Part shown: in pieces, positions 35,789 to 49,324 of the stretch
How positions within the stretch are numbered: the first letter of the stretch is position 1
Layout: each line of letters opens with the position of its first letter
Position numbers and translations under genes: made by a program
Notes under the pieces: generated by a model
What the model saw: the letters and a program-made list of their open reading frames with translations, nothing else
Told to the model about the DNA's origin: nothing
Database searches by the model: none
NCBI RefSeq assembly: GCF_964355755.1
Contig: NC_092673.1
Coordinates: forward strand, 24,991,001 to 25,055,000
DNA from: Antedon mediterranea
Taxonomy: Eukaryota; Echinodermata; Crinoidea; Comatulida; Antedonidae
Direction of reading: 5' to 3'
DNA: 64,000 nt

Positions 35789-36780
35789 TTTTTTTTTTTT
35801 TTTTTTTTTTTTTTATTTAGTATATTACACAGAGGCGCCTTACAAGATGGAACCATCTTAGCTTCAAGGCGCCTCAGATTAACAAATACAACATTTTAAA
35901 ACAACTAACAGAAACATCAATTAAATCTTCCAGAATTAACAAGAAATTGTTGTACATAATAAAATAATAAAGCATTTTCACAATTCGAAAGAAGATCGGA
36001 ACCAAAAATAAAAATTTCACTTAAAAATGTAAAATTAAATGTTAAAGAAAAATCCTTGGCTAAGATATCCTCAATAATTGAGTTAGCGCTTACAAGTAGA
36101 ATATCTCTTTGTGTATTATAATTAGGGCAGTAACATAAGAAATGAAGCGGATTCTCAACATTAAAGCCACAAGTACAATTTGGATTGTCCCGAAGTCCAT
36201 GTAAGAATAAATGCGAATTGAGACAGCTGAAACCAAGTCGGATTCTAGTGTGAATTTGGTTAATCTTCTTATCACCTGTATCATAATAAGAACGTTTTTT
36301 TGTTTCAAACAAATTGGATTTCAGTAGCAATTTTTTAAACTCAACAAGAAATGAGGAATTTTTTATTTCATTATTTAACTCATTCCAATGTGTTATAATA
36401 GATGGGACAAAAGATAAACGATATGATGTGGTCTTACAAAATGGAATTATTATATTTCGGATGTTACGCAAGTTATAAACTTCAATATTGTCAGAAAAAT
36501 TAAATAAGGAGTAAAGATACACTGGTGTTAACTTATGAATAATTTTAAAAAACAGTATTAGGTTAAGAAATTGTCTACGTTTTTCCAATGATAACCAGCC
36601 TAATTCTTGTCTTAATGCATTATGACTTGTATGTTTCCACGCACCAGTACATATTCTACCTGCAGAAATCTGGATATTTTCTAGTTCATCACTTAATTTA
36701 TCTGGGATATTACACCAAACAGGAGCTGCATATTCCATTAATGGTCTAACGTGTGATATGTAAATGTGACAGAGAGTCAA
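35789..36780 (-). mobile_element. 5'-truncated non-LTR retrotransposon (LINE) 3' end
   Basis: On the minus strand an open frame of 287 codons (36780-35917) reads IYISHVRPLMEYAAPVWCNI, then a charged region with SLEKRRQFLNLILFFKI. This is the region following the reverse transcriptase domain in Jockey/CR1-like LINEs. A Cys/His cluster, CTCGFNVENPLHFLCYCPNY, follows. The upstream RT core is missing. A short 3' UTR and a 26-base poly(T) on the plus strand (35789-35814) mark the poly(A) end. The frame is intact, so the insertion is fairly young. It sits in the tandem repeat at the centre of the foldback structure. Confidence 0.9.
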
Positions 36781-36989
36781 ATATTAGTGTTATTTCACTT
36801 TTCAAAGTCGATTTATATAAATATACTACTCATCAACATTATGTACGTGCAATTCACGTCATATTTATCTACAATCATTTGTGTTAATTCCACTTTTAAA
36901 AGTCAATTTATATCAATTACTTATGAACATATGTACGTATCCGCGTCATTCATCTACAAATACTATAGTGTTATTATGTTTTTCATATT

Positions 36990-39705
36990 ATCCCTGTGCT
37001 CAAGTATATGAACATGACTATAGTTGAGAACAGTGTTGAACAGAATGGTGTACATTAATGTTATTTGTTGTATATTGTGCTCAAGTATACCAAAATGACT
37101 ATAGTTGAGAACAGTGGTAAACGGGATCGTACATTAATGTTTTTTGTTGTATATTGTTAAGTTTATCCTATTCTTTATCACTGTGCTCAAGTATACCAAA
37201 ATGACTATAGTTGAGAACAGTGGTAAATTGGATCGTACATTAATGTTATTTGTTGTATATTATTAAGTTTATCCTATTCTTTATCACTGTGCTCAAGTAT
37301 ACCAAAATGACTATAGTTGAGAACAGTGTTAAACGGGATCGTACATTAATGTTTTTTGTTGTATATTGTTAAGTTTATCCTATTCTTTATCACTGTGCTC
37401 AAGTATACCAAAATGACTATAGTCGAGAACAGTGTTAAACGGGATCGTACATTAATGTACGTTTTTTGTTGTATATTGTTAAGTTTATCCTATTCTTTAT
37501 CACTGTTCTCAAGTATACCAAAATGACTATAGTTGAGAACAGAGTTAAACTGGATCGTACATTAATGTTTTTTGTTGTATATTGTTAAGTTTATCCTATT
37601 CTTTATCACTGTTCTCAAGTATACCAAAATAACTATAGTTGAGAACAGTGTTAAACTGGATCGTACATTAATGTTTTTTGTTGTATATTGTTAAGTTTAT
37701 CCTATTCTTTATCACTGTTCTCAAGTATACCAAAATGACTATAGTTGAGAACAGAGTTAAACTGGATCGTACATTAATGTTTTTTGTTGTATATTGTTAA
37801 GTTTATCCTATTCTTTATCACTGTGCTCAAGTATACCAAAATGACTATAGTTGAGAACAGTGGTAAACTGGATCGTACATTAATGTTATTTGTTGTATAT
37901 TATTAAGTTTATCCTATTCTTTATCACTGTGCTCAAGTATACCAAAATGACTATAGTTGAGAACAGTGTTAAACGGGATCGTACATTAATGTTTTTTGTT
38001 GTATATTGTTAAGTTTATCCTATGCTTTATCACTTTTCTCAAGTATACGAAAATGACTATAGTTGAGAACAGTGTTAAACTGGATCGTACATTAATGTTT
38101 TTTGTTGTATATTGCTAAGTTTATCCTATTCTTTATCACTGTGCTCAAGTATACCAAAATGACTATAGTTGAGAACAGTGTTAAACGGGATCGTACATTA
38201 ATGTTTTTTGTTGTATATTGTTAAGTTTATCCTATTCTTTATAACTGTTCTCAAGTATACCAAAATGACTATAGTTGAGAACAGTGTTAAACTGGATCGT
38301 ACATTAATGTCTTTTGTTGTATATTGTTAAGTTTATCCTATTCTATCACTGTTCTCAAGTATACCAAAATAACTATAGTTGAGAACAGTGTTAAACTGGA
38401 TCGTACATTAATGTTTTTTGTTGTATATTGTTAAGTTTATCCTATTCTTTATCACTGTTCTCAAGTATACCAAAATGACTATAGTTGAGAACAGAGTTAA
38501 ACTGGATCGTACATTAATGTTTTTTGTTGTATATTGTTAAGTTTATCCTATTCTTTATCACTGTTCTCAAGTATACCAAAATAACTATAGTTGAGAACAG
38601 TGTTAAACTGGATCGTACATTAATGTTTTTTGTTGTATATTTTTAAGTTTATCCTATTCTTTATCACTGTGCTCAAGTATACCAAAATGACTATAGTTGA
38701 GAACAGTGTTAAACTGGATCGTACATTAATGTTTTTTGTTGTATATTTTTAAGTTTATCCTATTCTTTATCACTGTGCTCAAGTATACCAAAATGACTAT
38801 AGTTGAGAACAGTGGTAAACTGGATCGTACATTAATGTTATTTGTTGTATATTATTAAGTTTATCCTATTCTTTATCACTGTGCTCAAGTATACCAAAAT
38901 GACTATAGTTGAGAACAGTGTTAAACGGGATCGTACATTAATGTTTTTTGTTGTATATTGTTAAGTTTATCCTATTCTTTATCACTGTTCTCAAGTATAC
39001 CAAAATGACTATAGTTGAGAACAGTGTTAAACTGGATCGTACATTAATGTTTTTTGTTGTATATTGCTAAGTTTATCCTATTCTTTATCACTGTGCTCAA
39101 GTATACCAAAATGACTATAGTTGAGAACAGTGTTAAACGGGATCGTACATTAATGTTTTTTGTTGTATATTGTTAAGTTTATCCTATTCTTTATAACTGT
39201 TCTCAAGTATACCAAAATGACTATAGTTGAGAACAGTGTTAAACTGGATCGTACATTAATGTTTTTTGTTGTATATTGTTAAGTTTATCCTATTCTATCA
39301 CTGTGCTCAAGTATACCAAAATGACTATAGTTGAGAACAGTGTTAAACTGGATCATACATTAATGTCTTTTGTTGTATATTGTTAAGTTTATCCTATTCT
39401 ATCACTGTGCTCAAGTATACCAAAATGACTATAGTTGAGAACAGTGTTAAACGGGATCGTACATTGTTGTTGTATATTGTTAAGTTTATCCTATTCTTTA
39501 TCACTGTGCTCAAGTATACCAAAATGACTATAGTTGAGAACAGTGTTAAACGGGATCGTACATTAATGTTATTTGTTGTATATTGTTAAGTTTATCCTAT
39601 TCTTTATCAATGTGCTCAAGTATACCAAAATGACTATAGTTGAGAACAGTGTTAAACTACATCGTACATTAATGTTATTTGTTGTATATTGTTAAGTGTA
39701 TTCTT
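36990..39705. repeat. Right arm: the same 106-bp array, inverted
   Basis: About 25 units of the 106-bp repeat of the left arm in reverse complement. Here the units read CACTGTGCTCAAGTATACC, AAAATGACTATAGTTGAGAA and CAGTGTTAAACTGGATCG. Some units lack four to six bases in TATTCTTTATCACTG. Runs of consecutive units recur with the same variants (for example near 37500-37800, 38450-38800, 38050-38350 and 39000-39300), pointing to segmental expansion. Confidence 0.95.
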
Positions 39706-40899
39706 TATTCTTATTAATTGTACTAAATTATTAAAAGAAACAGTAGTGAGCATAACATTTCCCCACTCCTACATTAGCATGGTAGGACATTGTAATGGTC
39801 GCAGGTGGCTCAACTTTATTACTGCAATGGGATGGACATGGTCCTACTACCACCTTACCATCCAATAGGATTCCAGTAAATTTCCTTTACTACCAATCAT
39901 AATTCAGTAATTAAATGACCCCTTAAGTTAACAAGGAAATCAGCCTATCCCATTATACCGGTAGGCTTCGTCGTTACAGGCGTACTGCGGTAATAGTTGA
40001 GAATTCTCAACTAGCCAATGTGGTATATTTTATATACCTGGATTAATGCATGGCTGCATTTGCACTGCCACGATTGAAGTATGGCACGTCGTTTGTGCAT
40101 TTTTATTAGCACGCAAATAATTCCAAATCCAAATTAGTTAGTTTTACTGCTTTATTTTGCGACGGCGACTATTATTAATGACACGAACAATACATTTTGA
40201 TTTAATCAATATCGCTATTGTTTTGTATAACAATAGAACAAAAGCTCGGAGGTACCCTTTAATAAATATTTCAAATTACACAACCTTTATTTATCTTAGC
40301 AACTGTTCTACAAGAAGAAATATACGTTTAATAAATGAGAAGACTACAACAGACACGTTAACCTTTTTCTTGTAAGACGGTTTCATCACTTCATCACTTA
40401 ATTTTTTGTTCATACTCTCCTGCAAAAAAGGCAATAGAAATATACTTAAAAGTACAATCTAATAAGTTATGCATAAACAAGCTAAACAATATGCCTTTAA
40501 TGTATTGTAGTGATAATTTGATTAATGTAAATTAGATATCCCAGATGTTTTATAATTCGCCTAATAATGCCATATGAGGCCTATTAATGGTTTCATAGTT
40601 TTAAATTTGTAAGCGCAAAATACAAATAGTTTCATGCGCTGTTTAACACAAGTGTAAAAAGAAAGTAAATGTTATTGTTAAATAAACCAGTAAAAAGCCT
40701 AATAAAACAAATTGAACAAGACAACAGAAAAAGATCCGAAAACGGAGTCTGACATCACCACCACACTGTTTCACTGACTTGTCAAAACAATAAGCTACCT
40801 ATTTATTCACAAGTGTCATAAAGATGTGAGCATCTGACTATCCTGCCAAACAAACACTAAATGAATAAAGATACAAAGCATCCCTCACTCCTCAAATCA
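39706..40899. other. Right flank of the foldback, to the subtilase 3' end
   Basis: Unique sequence. The inverted 25-bp motif lies at 39992-40016. An acceptor-like site followed by GAGAGTATGAACAAAAAATT on the minus strand at about 40425 could be an alternative last exon of the subtilase, but no frame supports this. Nothing else recognised. Confidence 0.5.
39992..40016. repeat. Inverted partner of the motif at 31785-31809
   Basis: Exact reverse complement of the 25-bp motif beyond the other array. Downstream, TATATACCTGG echoes the sequence before the left copy weakly. Confidence 0.85.
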
Positions 40900-43716
<2,817 letters not shown>

Positions 43717-44719
43717 TTCAGATCAACAAACTGAAGTCTGAATAAAATTATAAAAATAACAAACGACGTCAAATTTTTAGAGTTTAAGAAAATCCTACAG
43801 ATTTACTGTAGGGCTTCCTTCCAGTATAAATGGGTGATTTTTTACCGATTAATAGCCTATACCATATACAGTAAACTATATGTTACTAAATTTCTACAAC
43901 TCAATTCATTTGAATAACATACTTACCAGATAGAAGAAATATAGCTGCGATGTGGTATATGTCCAATCGAGAACAAAATCTAAATAGGTTTACTCCCTGA
44001 CTTGATGATCAATGTATTGCTGTTTTTATCATTATACATACAATTGGTATCAGGATAAAGCACGTATTGGTACTATCTGTATGTACCTTTGATATTACTG
44101 ATGATAATTGTTACAGACTTTGCCTTTATACATCGTTACAGTTCAGGCTTATGGAAGATTAGTTTGTTGATAGAAAGGAATCCAAATATGTCGTATTATT
44201 ATTTAATATATGTATTACTCCAGAACATGGTTGTAACATAACAACCCAAACGTCGAAAAATTCTCAAGTTCACTGTATTTCCTTTTTTTAATCATACGTG
44301 TAACTGCAAAATAAATATCTCAATATTTATTTTTTTAAATAATTTTGATATTGAAAATGTGTGTAGTTGGTCGCTTTCTTGTAGATGCTTTAATTGTAAA
44401 ATGTAATTTTTGTTTTGTTTATTTCTGTGCTCTGTTCTGGGTTGACCAACTAGCATAGGTGTTTAGCACCTGTTTGGTCTTTCCTTGCCTTTTGTTTTTG
44501 TCTTTTTTGTATTGTATATGGCAGAAAATTTAATAAATAAATAAATAGATATATAATATTTTCAAAATCTTTATTTACAAACATACTTGATGTTATTTGT
44601 ACAAAATATACACATGTAATTTTAATACAATAATACTCTTATGAAATATTATTTTATGTTAATACGTCAAAGAGGTAATTGACTCATTGATATAAATTAA
44701 AATGACTGAACAATGTCTT
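43717..44719. other. Intergenic, subtilase promoter side and CABCOCO1 3' side
   Basis: It includes a probable subtilase 5' UTR exon ending at about 43931 (TATCTG|GTAAGT on the minus strand). The stretch 44360-44550 (ending ATTTAATAAATAAATAAATAG) looks like a LINE-type 3' tail, weakly. Confidence 0.4.
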
Positions 44720-47700
44720 TCATGTAGTTTCTGCAACTTTGTGTATTTTGTTTATTCTTGTTATGATCTCCACTTCTCTTTCACGTAGCTTTCTAGTGAC
44801 GTCAATCTTTAAATGGAATAAGTGAAGGTTTGATAGATTATAGGCAGACGGAAGAATGTTTTTACTAAATAGTAAGTACAAGGCGAGCTGAGTTTATTTA
44901 CACTGCAACCTACAGTAACTTTAACATAGCGCAAGCAACATGGGCTTATTCATAGTTCTAGTAGTGAACAAGACTTACTTAAAATGGAGGTCTAGTATAC
45001 ATTTATGGCTCATGAGCACCTTAAAGAGCCCAGGACATCTTTTACCCCTGTGTTCTGTTGATGTTACAGCAATGATGGGGGCCCTTTATATCCGGTTTGC
45101 CTGCACCTAATCCCAACAATATAGCATTATTTGAGCTGAAATAGGGATTATCACCTCAAGAACCAAGTACATTTGAGAAAACTAATTGTGAGGAACATGG
45201 TTATTTCCATTACTATATTTATTCACGTGCCATCAATGGATACTGAAATTAACTTTCTGACAACAATAAACTTACCTGTAAGTTTCCAAACAATTCTGCA
45301 GACACAATATCAAACATTTGCTTGACATCGTCAGCTGTGACGTCATTCAAAGGATCAACCTCCACTTGGACCTTAAACACTGTAAAAGAATTCATAACAA
45401 ATCTACATAAACCCTACTAAATGGGCCATTTTATTATTTTGTGGAAATAAACAAACTGAATTAAACAAAGTATCAGAAATCATGACAATAGCATAGTATG
45501 AGACTTCAAATAACGAGAGGTAAGCCATTAATCAACCTTTTCGATCTTTATTTGATAATCGGGAATGATGATGATCAAAAAAAGATGATGATTAAATAAA
45601 GATTGAAAACATTGAATCTTTACTTGCGAAATCAAATTTTGCATTTACCTGCCAAAATCATTTTACTGCAGTTACTGTAGAAAGCATTTTTTTACTGCAA
45701 TAATGTATGATTTTATGCAATTAACCATGTGTATGTATAAACAAATTAAAGCATTACTGTTGAATAATGTTGACACAGTCCTTAATAAAATAAAAAGCAA
45801 ATAAGCCACATGAGCTTCTATAAATCCCATTTTTAAAACCTCACAATGATCAAAGAAGGGGCAAGTTTAAATGGATAGCATACCTTCTAAGTCATCTTTT
45901 TTTTCTGTTAATTGTTCTTCATTTGGAGTTGCAGATTTTGTCAGTTCTTCATTTTCGCTTTCATCAAATGCTTCTGGTGGTGCAATATATTCGTTATACG
46001 CGTCCTCAACAAGACCTTCATCAAGTGGAGCTGGGAAGGGGACATTAGCTGCAGGTAATGTTTTAACGCAAAGCTGTAAATAAACACACAATTTATTGAA
46101 GTGACAAAATAACAGAACAAGTGCTGCGATGCAGTTAACAATCTTTTTCTCTCCATTGTCTATACAATAAACATTAAAGTATTTTACCTCTGTACCAATG
46201 ATTTCTTCTTTCCTTTGACCATGAAACATGAATTCATACATTCTATGGTGTTGAAATAACCTACAGAAGATTAGTAATGAAATTTGATAAACAATATGAT
46301 ATTAATATAAATGGCAATACACTATTCTGTATTCAGTATGCACAGGAAGTAAAAGTTTCCTTCTTCTCCTTCCATTTAGGAGCAAACTTCATAGTTGAAG
46401 ACTACTGCTCCACTGGCTAAGTTGCAATTCAACTTCTTTGTATACAAAATTAAATAAATTTTATGTACAATCCCTTTCATCTAGTCTCCGAGAGATCCAC
46501 ATCCACAGCTATTGCTATCACGATCCAGAACAACTTACTAGGTGGCAAAATAAAGGAACGGGATACACATTTACCACGCCACAGTCCAGTGAGCAATATC
46601 GAGGCAGGGGTCTACCTCGACTACAAAATATATTTACTTACGAGCTCTTAATATAGTCAGATATCTTTATTGCTTGCTCAACATCTAAAAAATCAAGACC
46701 ACCTGATGCCTCAACACTGTCTGCTCCTATACCAACCATCATGGACTTTAAATCTGATATATTTTCTGATAACGAACAATTCTTATCTATGGTTATTAAA
46801 AAAGAAAAAAAGCATTTAAACTTAAAACGTGTGCTTTGGAATTTTCAATTTGTATCATGAATTTTAACTACAGTATATTAATTTTAAATCTGAATATTTA
46901 TTGTTAATAAATCATTTTAGTTGGGGATACTTTTTTAAAGTTTTATTTCTATATTTTGTTCAATGTATTTTTTATATATCCGAGGGTCACTGCTGCTTAA
47001 CAGTGACTGTGATTTAGTTTTTGTTTGGGGTGACCTATCGCATGTCCTTAGCTGTTATTCATTATGCTCATGTTTTATTGTTGTTCCTTATTGTATTGGT
47101 TATATGAAATGAATCAACAAAAAACAAACTACCATATTTGCTACAGTACCTTTAATATTTCCAAGCAGCCTATTTAACACTGTGATGAATGCCGACAGTT
47201 GTTGTGATGTGAAACCCTCTTCTTTGGCCCACCAAAACCCAACTGTGTAATAGTCAAGTAGGATAGCATCCTGAGGTTCAGTCGATGAATTTGTTAATTC
47301 CAAGATGACGGCTAATTTTCTGAAAACATTAACATTTTTACAGGCTTTTGTTTATAATGATGACAATACTGAATTCAATCAACTATAAATTTATTCTCAT
47401 ATTTACATTAAAATTGAAATATCATCTTAGAGAACATAAAACTTCTTATGAAAATTAATAAAAATTACATATTCTAATATAAATTCAAGTTTATAATATT
47501 AATATAAATGAAAGTCAGAAATTTGAAAAACCAATAAAAACAACTAGGCCTACTCTAAATACTAGTATGGATTGATAGGCTATGCATGTCTTGACTACTG
47601 GCCTAGGCCATCCCTAGATACACACAGTCTACGACCGCCTGCACTTACTTCTCAACATCTTCTACTGTCATCTCTTGAAGAGCTTGTGTCTGTGAGTTTG

Positions 47701-48337
47701 ACAAGATCTTCCATGCAAGAGAACCTTTCTTTTCCAGATTTCTGGCCTCTTCATCCTATTTTAATACAACATCCACTCTCACTTTTATATACAAATAAAA
47801 TAGTGTTCGGGTAGGCCTACTATTACTAATTCTACAGACAGGTTATTGTTAATATTTGTTAAGTTTAATTTTAAGTAAGTTGAATGATTGTTAACTCATT
47901 TATTAATTAATTAAATTATAAAGTGGATGCATCTTTAGTGGGCCCTAGGTAGTAGTACAAATATTAGATAGAGACATGCATGAAATATATTATCACTAGG
48001 CCTAGGCTAGGTTCAAATCGAATCTAATTGTACCCTAGGCTAGGCCCCTACATGCCTTCTTTGTATTCGAAAATGGCCGGGCAAAAGAGTGTTTTGACCG
48101 CCTCACTCAATTGAGTAACATAAACACAACCCAAAAAACGGAAAAGGCAGGCCTAGAATATCGCTTAAATTTAAGCTATTGTTGTTGGTTTTTAAAAAAA
48201 CTAAATATACACAATCATACACTCAACGTCTTCCAGTTTATATCTTTATATGCGTCTTGCCCTTTCCCCATAATTTGGATAGTAGCATGTGATGTTTTGG
48301 CTTTCTTTCCTGACCCTTTGACTGTTGTGTTCGCCAT
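44720..48337 (-). CDS. CABCOCO1: CABCOCO1-like ciliary coiled-coil protein
   Basis: Eight coding exons: 48337-48221, 47755-47649, 47319-47150, 46786-46642, 46260-46188, 46073-45884, 45379-45276, 44806-44720. They sum to 331 codons (330 residues). The N-terminus MANTTVKGSGKKAKTSHATI is basic. Exon 3 holds DAILLDYYTVGFWWAKEEGF, the stretch I recall as typical of CABCOCO1 (formerly C10orf107), a ciliary or flagellar protein described as calcium-binding. Exons 4-5 give DFLDVEQAIKISDYI and LFQHHRMYEFMFHGQRKEE, exon 6 an acidic linker (ENEELTKSATPNEEQ), and the end is a short basic helix (TRKLREREVEIITRINKIHK). Donor of exon 1 is AGT|GTATGA. An alternative 5' exon pair may exist at 48633-49324. An X-box-like motif lies just upstream of the ATG. 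Confidence 0.75.
45518..45600 (-). repeat. Retroelement 3'-tail-like fragment
   Basis: Related to 11655-11705: shares GAGGTAAGCCAT.AATCAAC and CGATCTTTATTTGATAATC on the plus strand. It is followed by a partial inverted copy (GATGATTAAATAAAGATTG). In a CABCOCO1 intron. Confidence 0.3.
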
Positions 48338-48343
48338 TTTAAA

Positions 48344-48357
48344 GTTGCTATGGAGTT
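48344..48357 (-). promoter_or_regulatory. X-box-like (RFX) motif
   Basis: On the minus strand AACTCCATAGCAAC matches the RFX consensus fully in its right half (ATRGCAAC) and partly in its left. It lies 7-20 bases upstream of the CABCOCO1-like ATG, so it may overlap the transcription start. Confidence 0.4.
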
Positions 48358-48632
48358 TTGAAATATCGCCCTCATCGGTTAAAAATACACCAACTTTTTC
48401 TGTTTTGCGCGGGGGTGTGTGCTTAATTTCTTTTGCTGTGAAAAACTATACTGAGCAATTGCGCAAAGGTAAATGCCTAAACAAATTATTACCCGAAACA
48501 TGTTGTTAACTTTGTTTTATTGATGTAGTTTTTAATATACTTGATGTTGATTTACCAAGTTAATATGCATATTAGTATTGTAAAACTAATAAAGCAATCG
48601 TATAGTGTGGACAGTAATTATATAAATACTTG

Positions 48633-49324
48633 TTATGCATTAAGGTAGGAAAATTTAAAAAAATCAATGCTCAAGCGTACTATTGTCATTGCATAGTCCT
48701 TTGAAGGTTTTTTCGATTTTGGCCTATGAGGCAACGTTGCAATAGAAGCCCGTCTCTTTGTCTTGTTTAGATCACCAAGCTAAAAAAAAATTGAAAAAAT
48801 AAATCAAATATAGTTAAAGACAATTAACTTATAATATAATAATGAATGTTTATGAGTGGAATGGTACAAATAATGCCATGAGGTGAATGATGAAATGTTA
48901 AATTTCAATGAGACGAAGCCGAGCTGGATTTTACGGTCAGAAACAGTAATGGTCTTGATTTTGCTTTTCGTATGCGAGAAGAATTTTTTTCCGTACACGA
49001 AAAAAACTACTATTAACGATCGTTAAATAGTGCGTACTATTGCACGCCATGTGATCCACAATCTTCCAATCAAATGACAGGAATTTAGGTGTTATTATTA
49101 TCATAACGTTTATATCAACTGTTAGTATTAATGGGTTAATCTTTAATTAGCAGAAATGAAATGATAGGTCAGGGATTTCCTTTTATCCTCAAGCGCGTTA
49201 ATTGCTTATATCATGCCAGTATAAAGTTCGGTCGCCATCATTAGGCCTACATGCATCTTACCTGTCGATCGGCTAGTGGTGAGATGGTCGAAGACGTTCT
49301 TCGCAGCCGCCTAGGTTTTGACAT
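48633..49324 (-). CDS. Two-exon small basic ORF, or alternative 5' exons of CABCOCO1
   Basis: Exon a, 49324-49262 (MSKPRRLRRTSSTISPLADR, then Q and a GTAAGA donor), joins in phase 0 to exon b from 48779 (acceptor TTTTTAG). Exon b begins LGDLNKTKRRASIATLPHRP and can run to a TAA at 48633-48635, giving 69 residues. It could instead end at ATA|GTACGC (about 48690) and join in phase 0 to CABCOCO1 exon 2, giving a different N-terminus. The chain is Arg/Lys/Ser-rich and likely disordered. I do not recognise a family. The good splice signals and coding-like composition argue against chance. Confidence 0.4.

Larger units (their letters stand above)
34960..36990. repeat. Degenerate tandem repeat in the centre of the foldback
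   Basis: Units of about 80-100 bp share TAGTGTTATTTCACTTTTAA, AGTCGATTTATATCAATA, CTCATCAACATATGTACGTG and CACGTCATATTCATCTAC. The array is interrupted by a retroelement tail (about 35272-35440) and a LINE fragment (35789-36780). Confidence 0.8.

Noticed and set aside
32116-39705. CRISPR-like array
   Set aside because: Units are contiguous and near-identical with no unique spacers, and the genome is an animal's.
40370-40430. Extra last exon of the subtilase
   Set aside because: There is an acceptor-like site, but joining from the candidate donor at the end of exon 8 gives a near-immediate stop.
46438-46656. Plus-strand ORF in a CABCOCO1 intron
   Set aside because: No splice partners or recognised domain; low-complexity chance frame.
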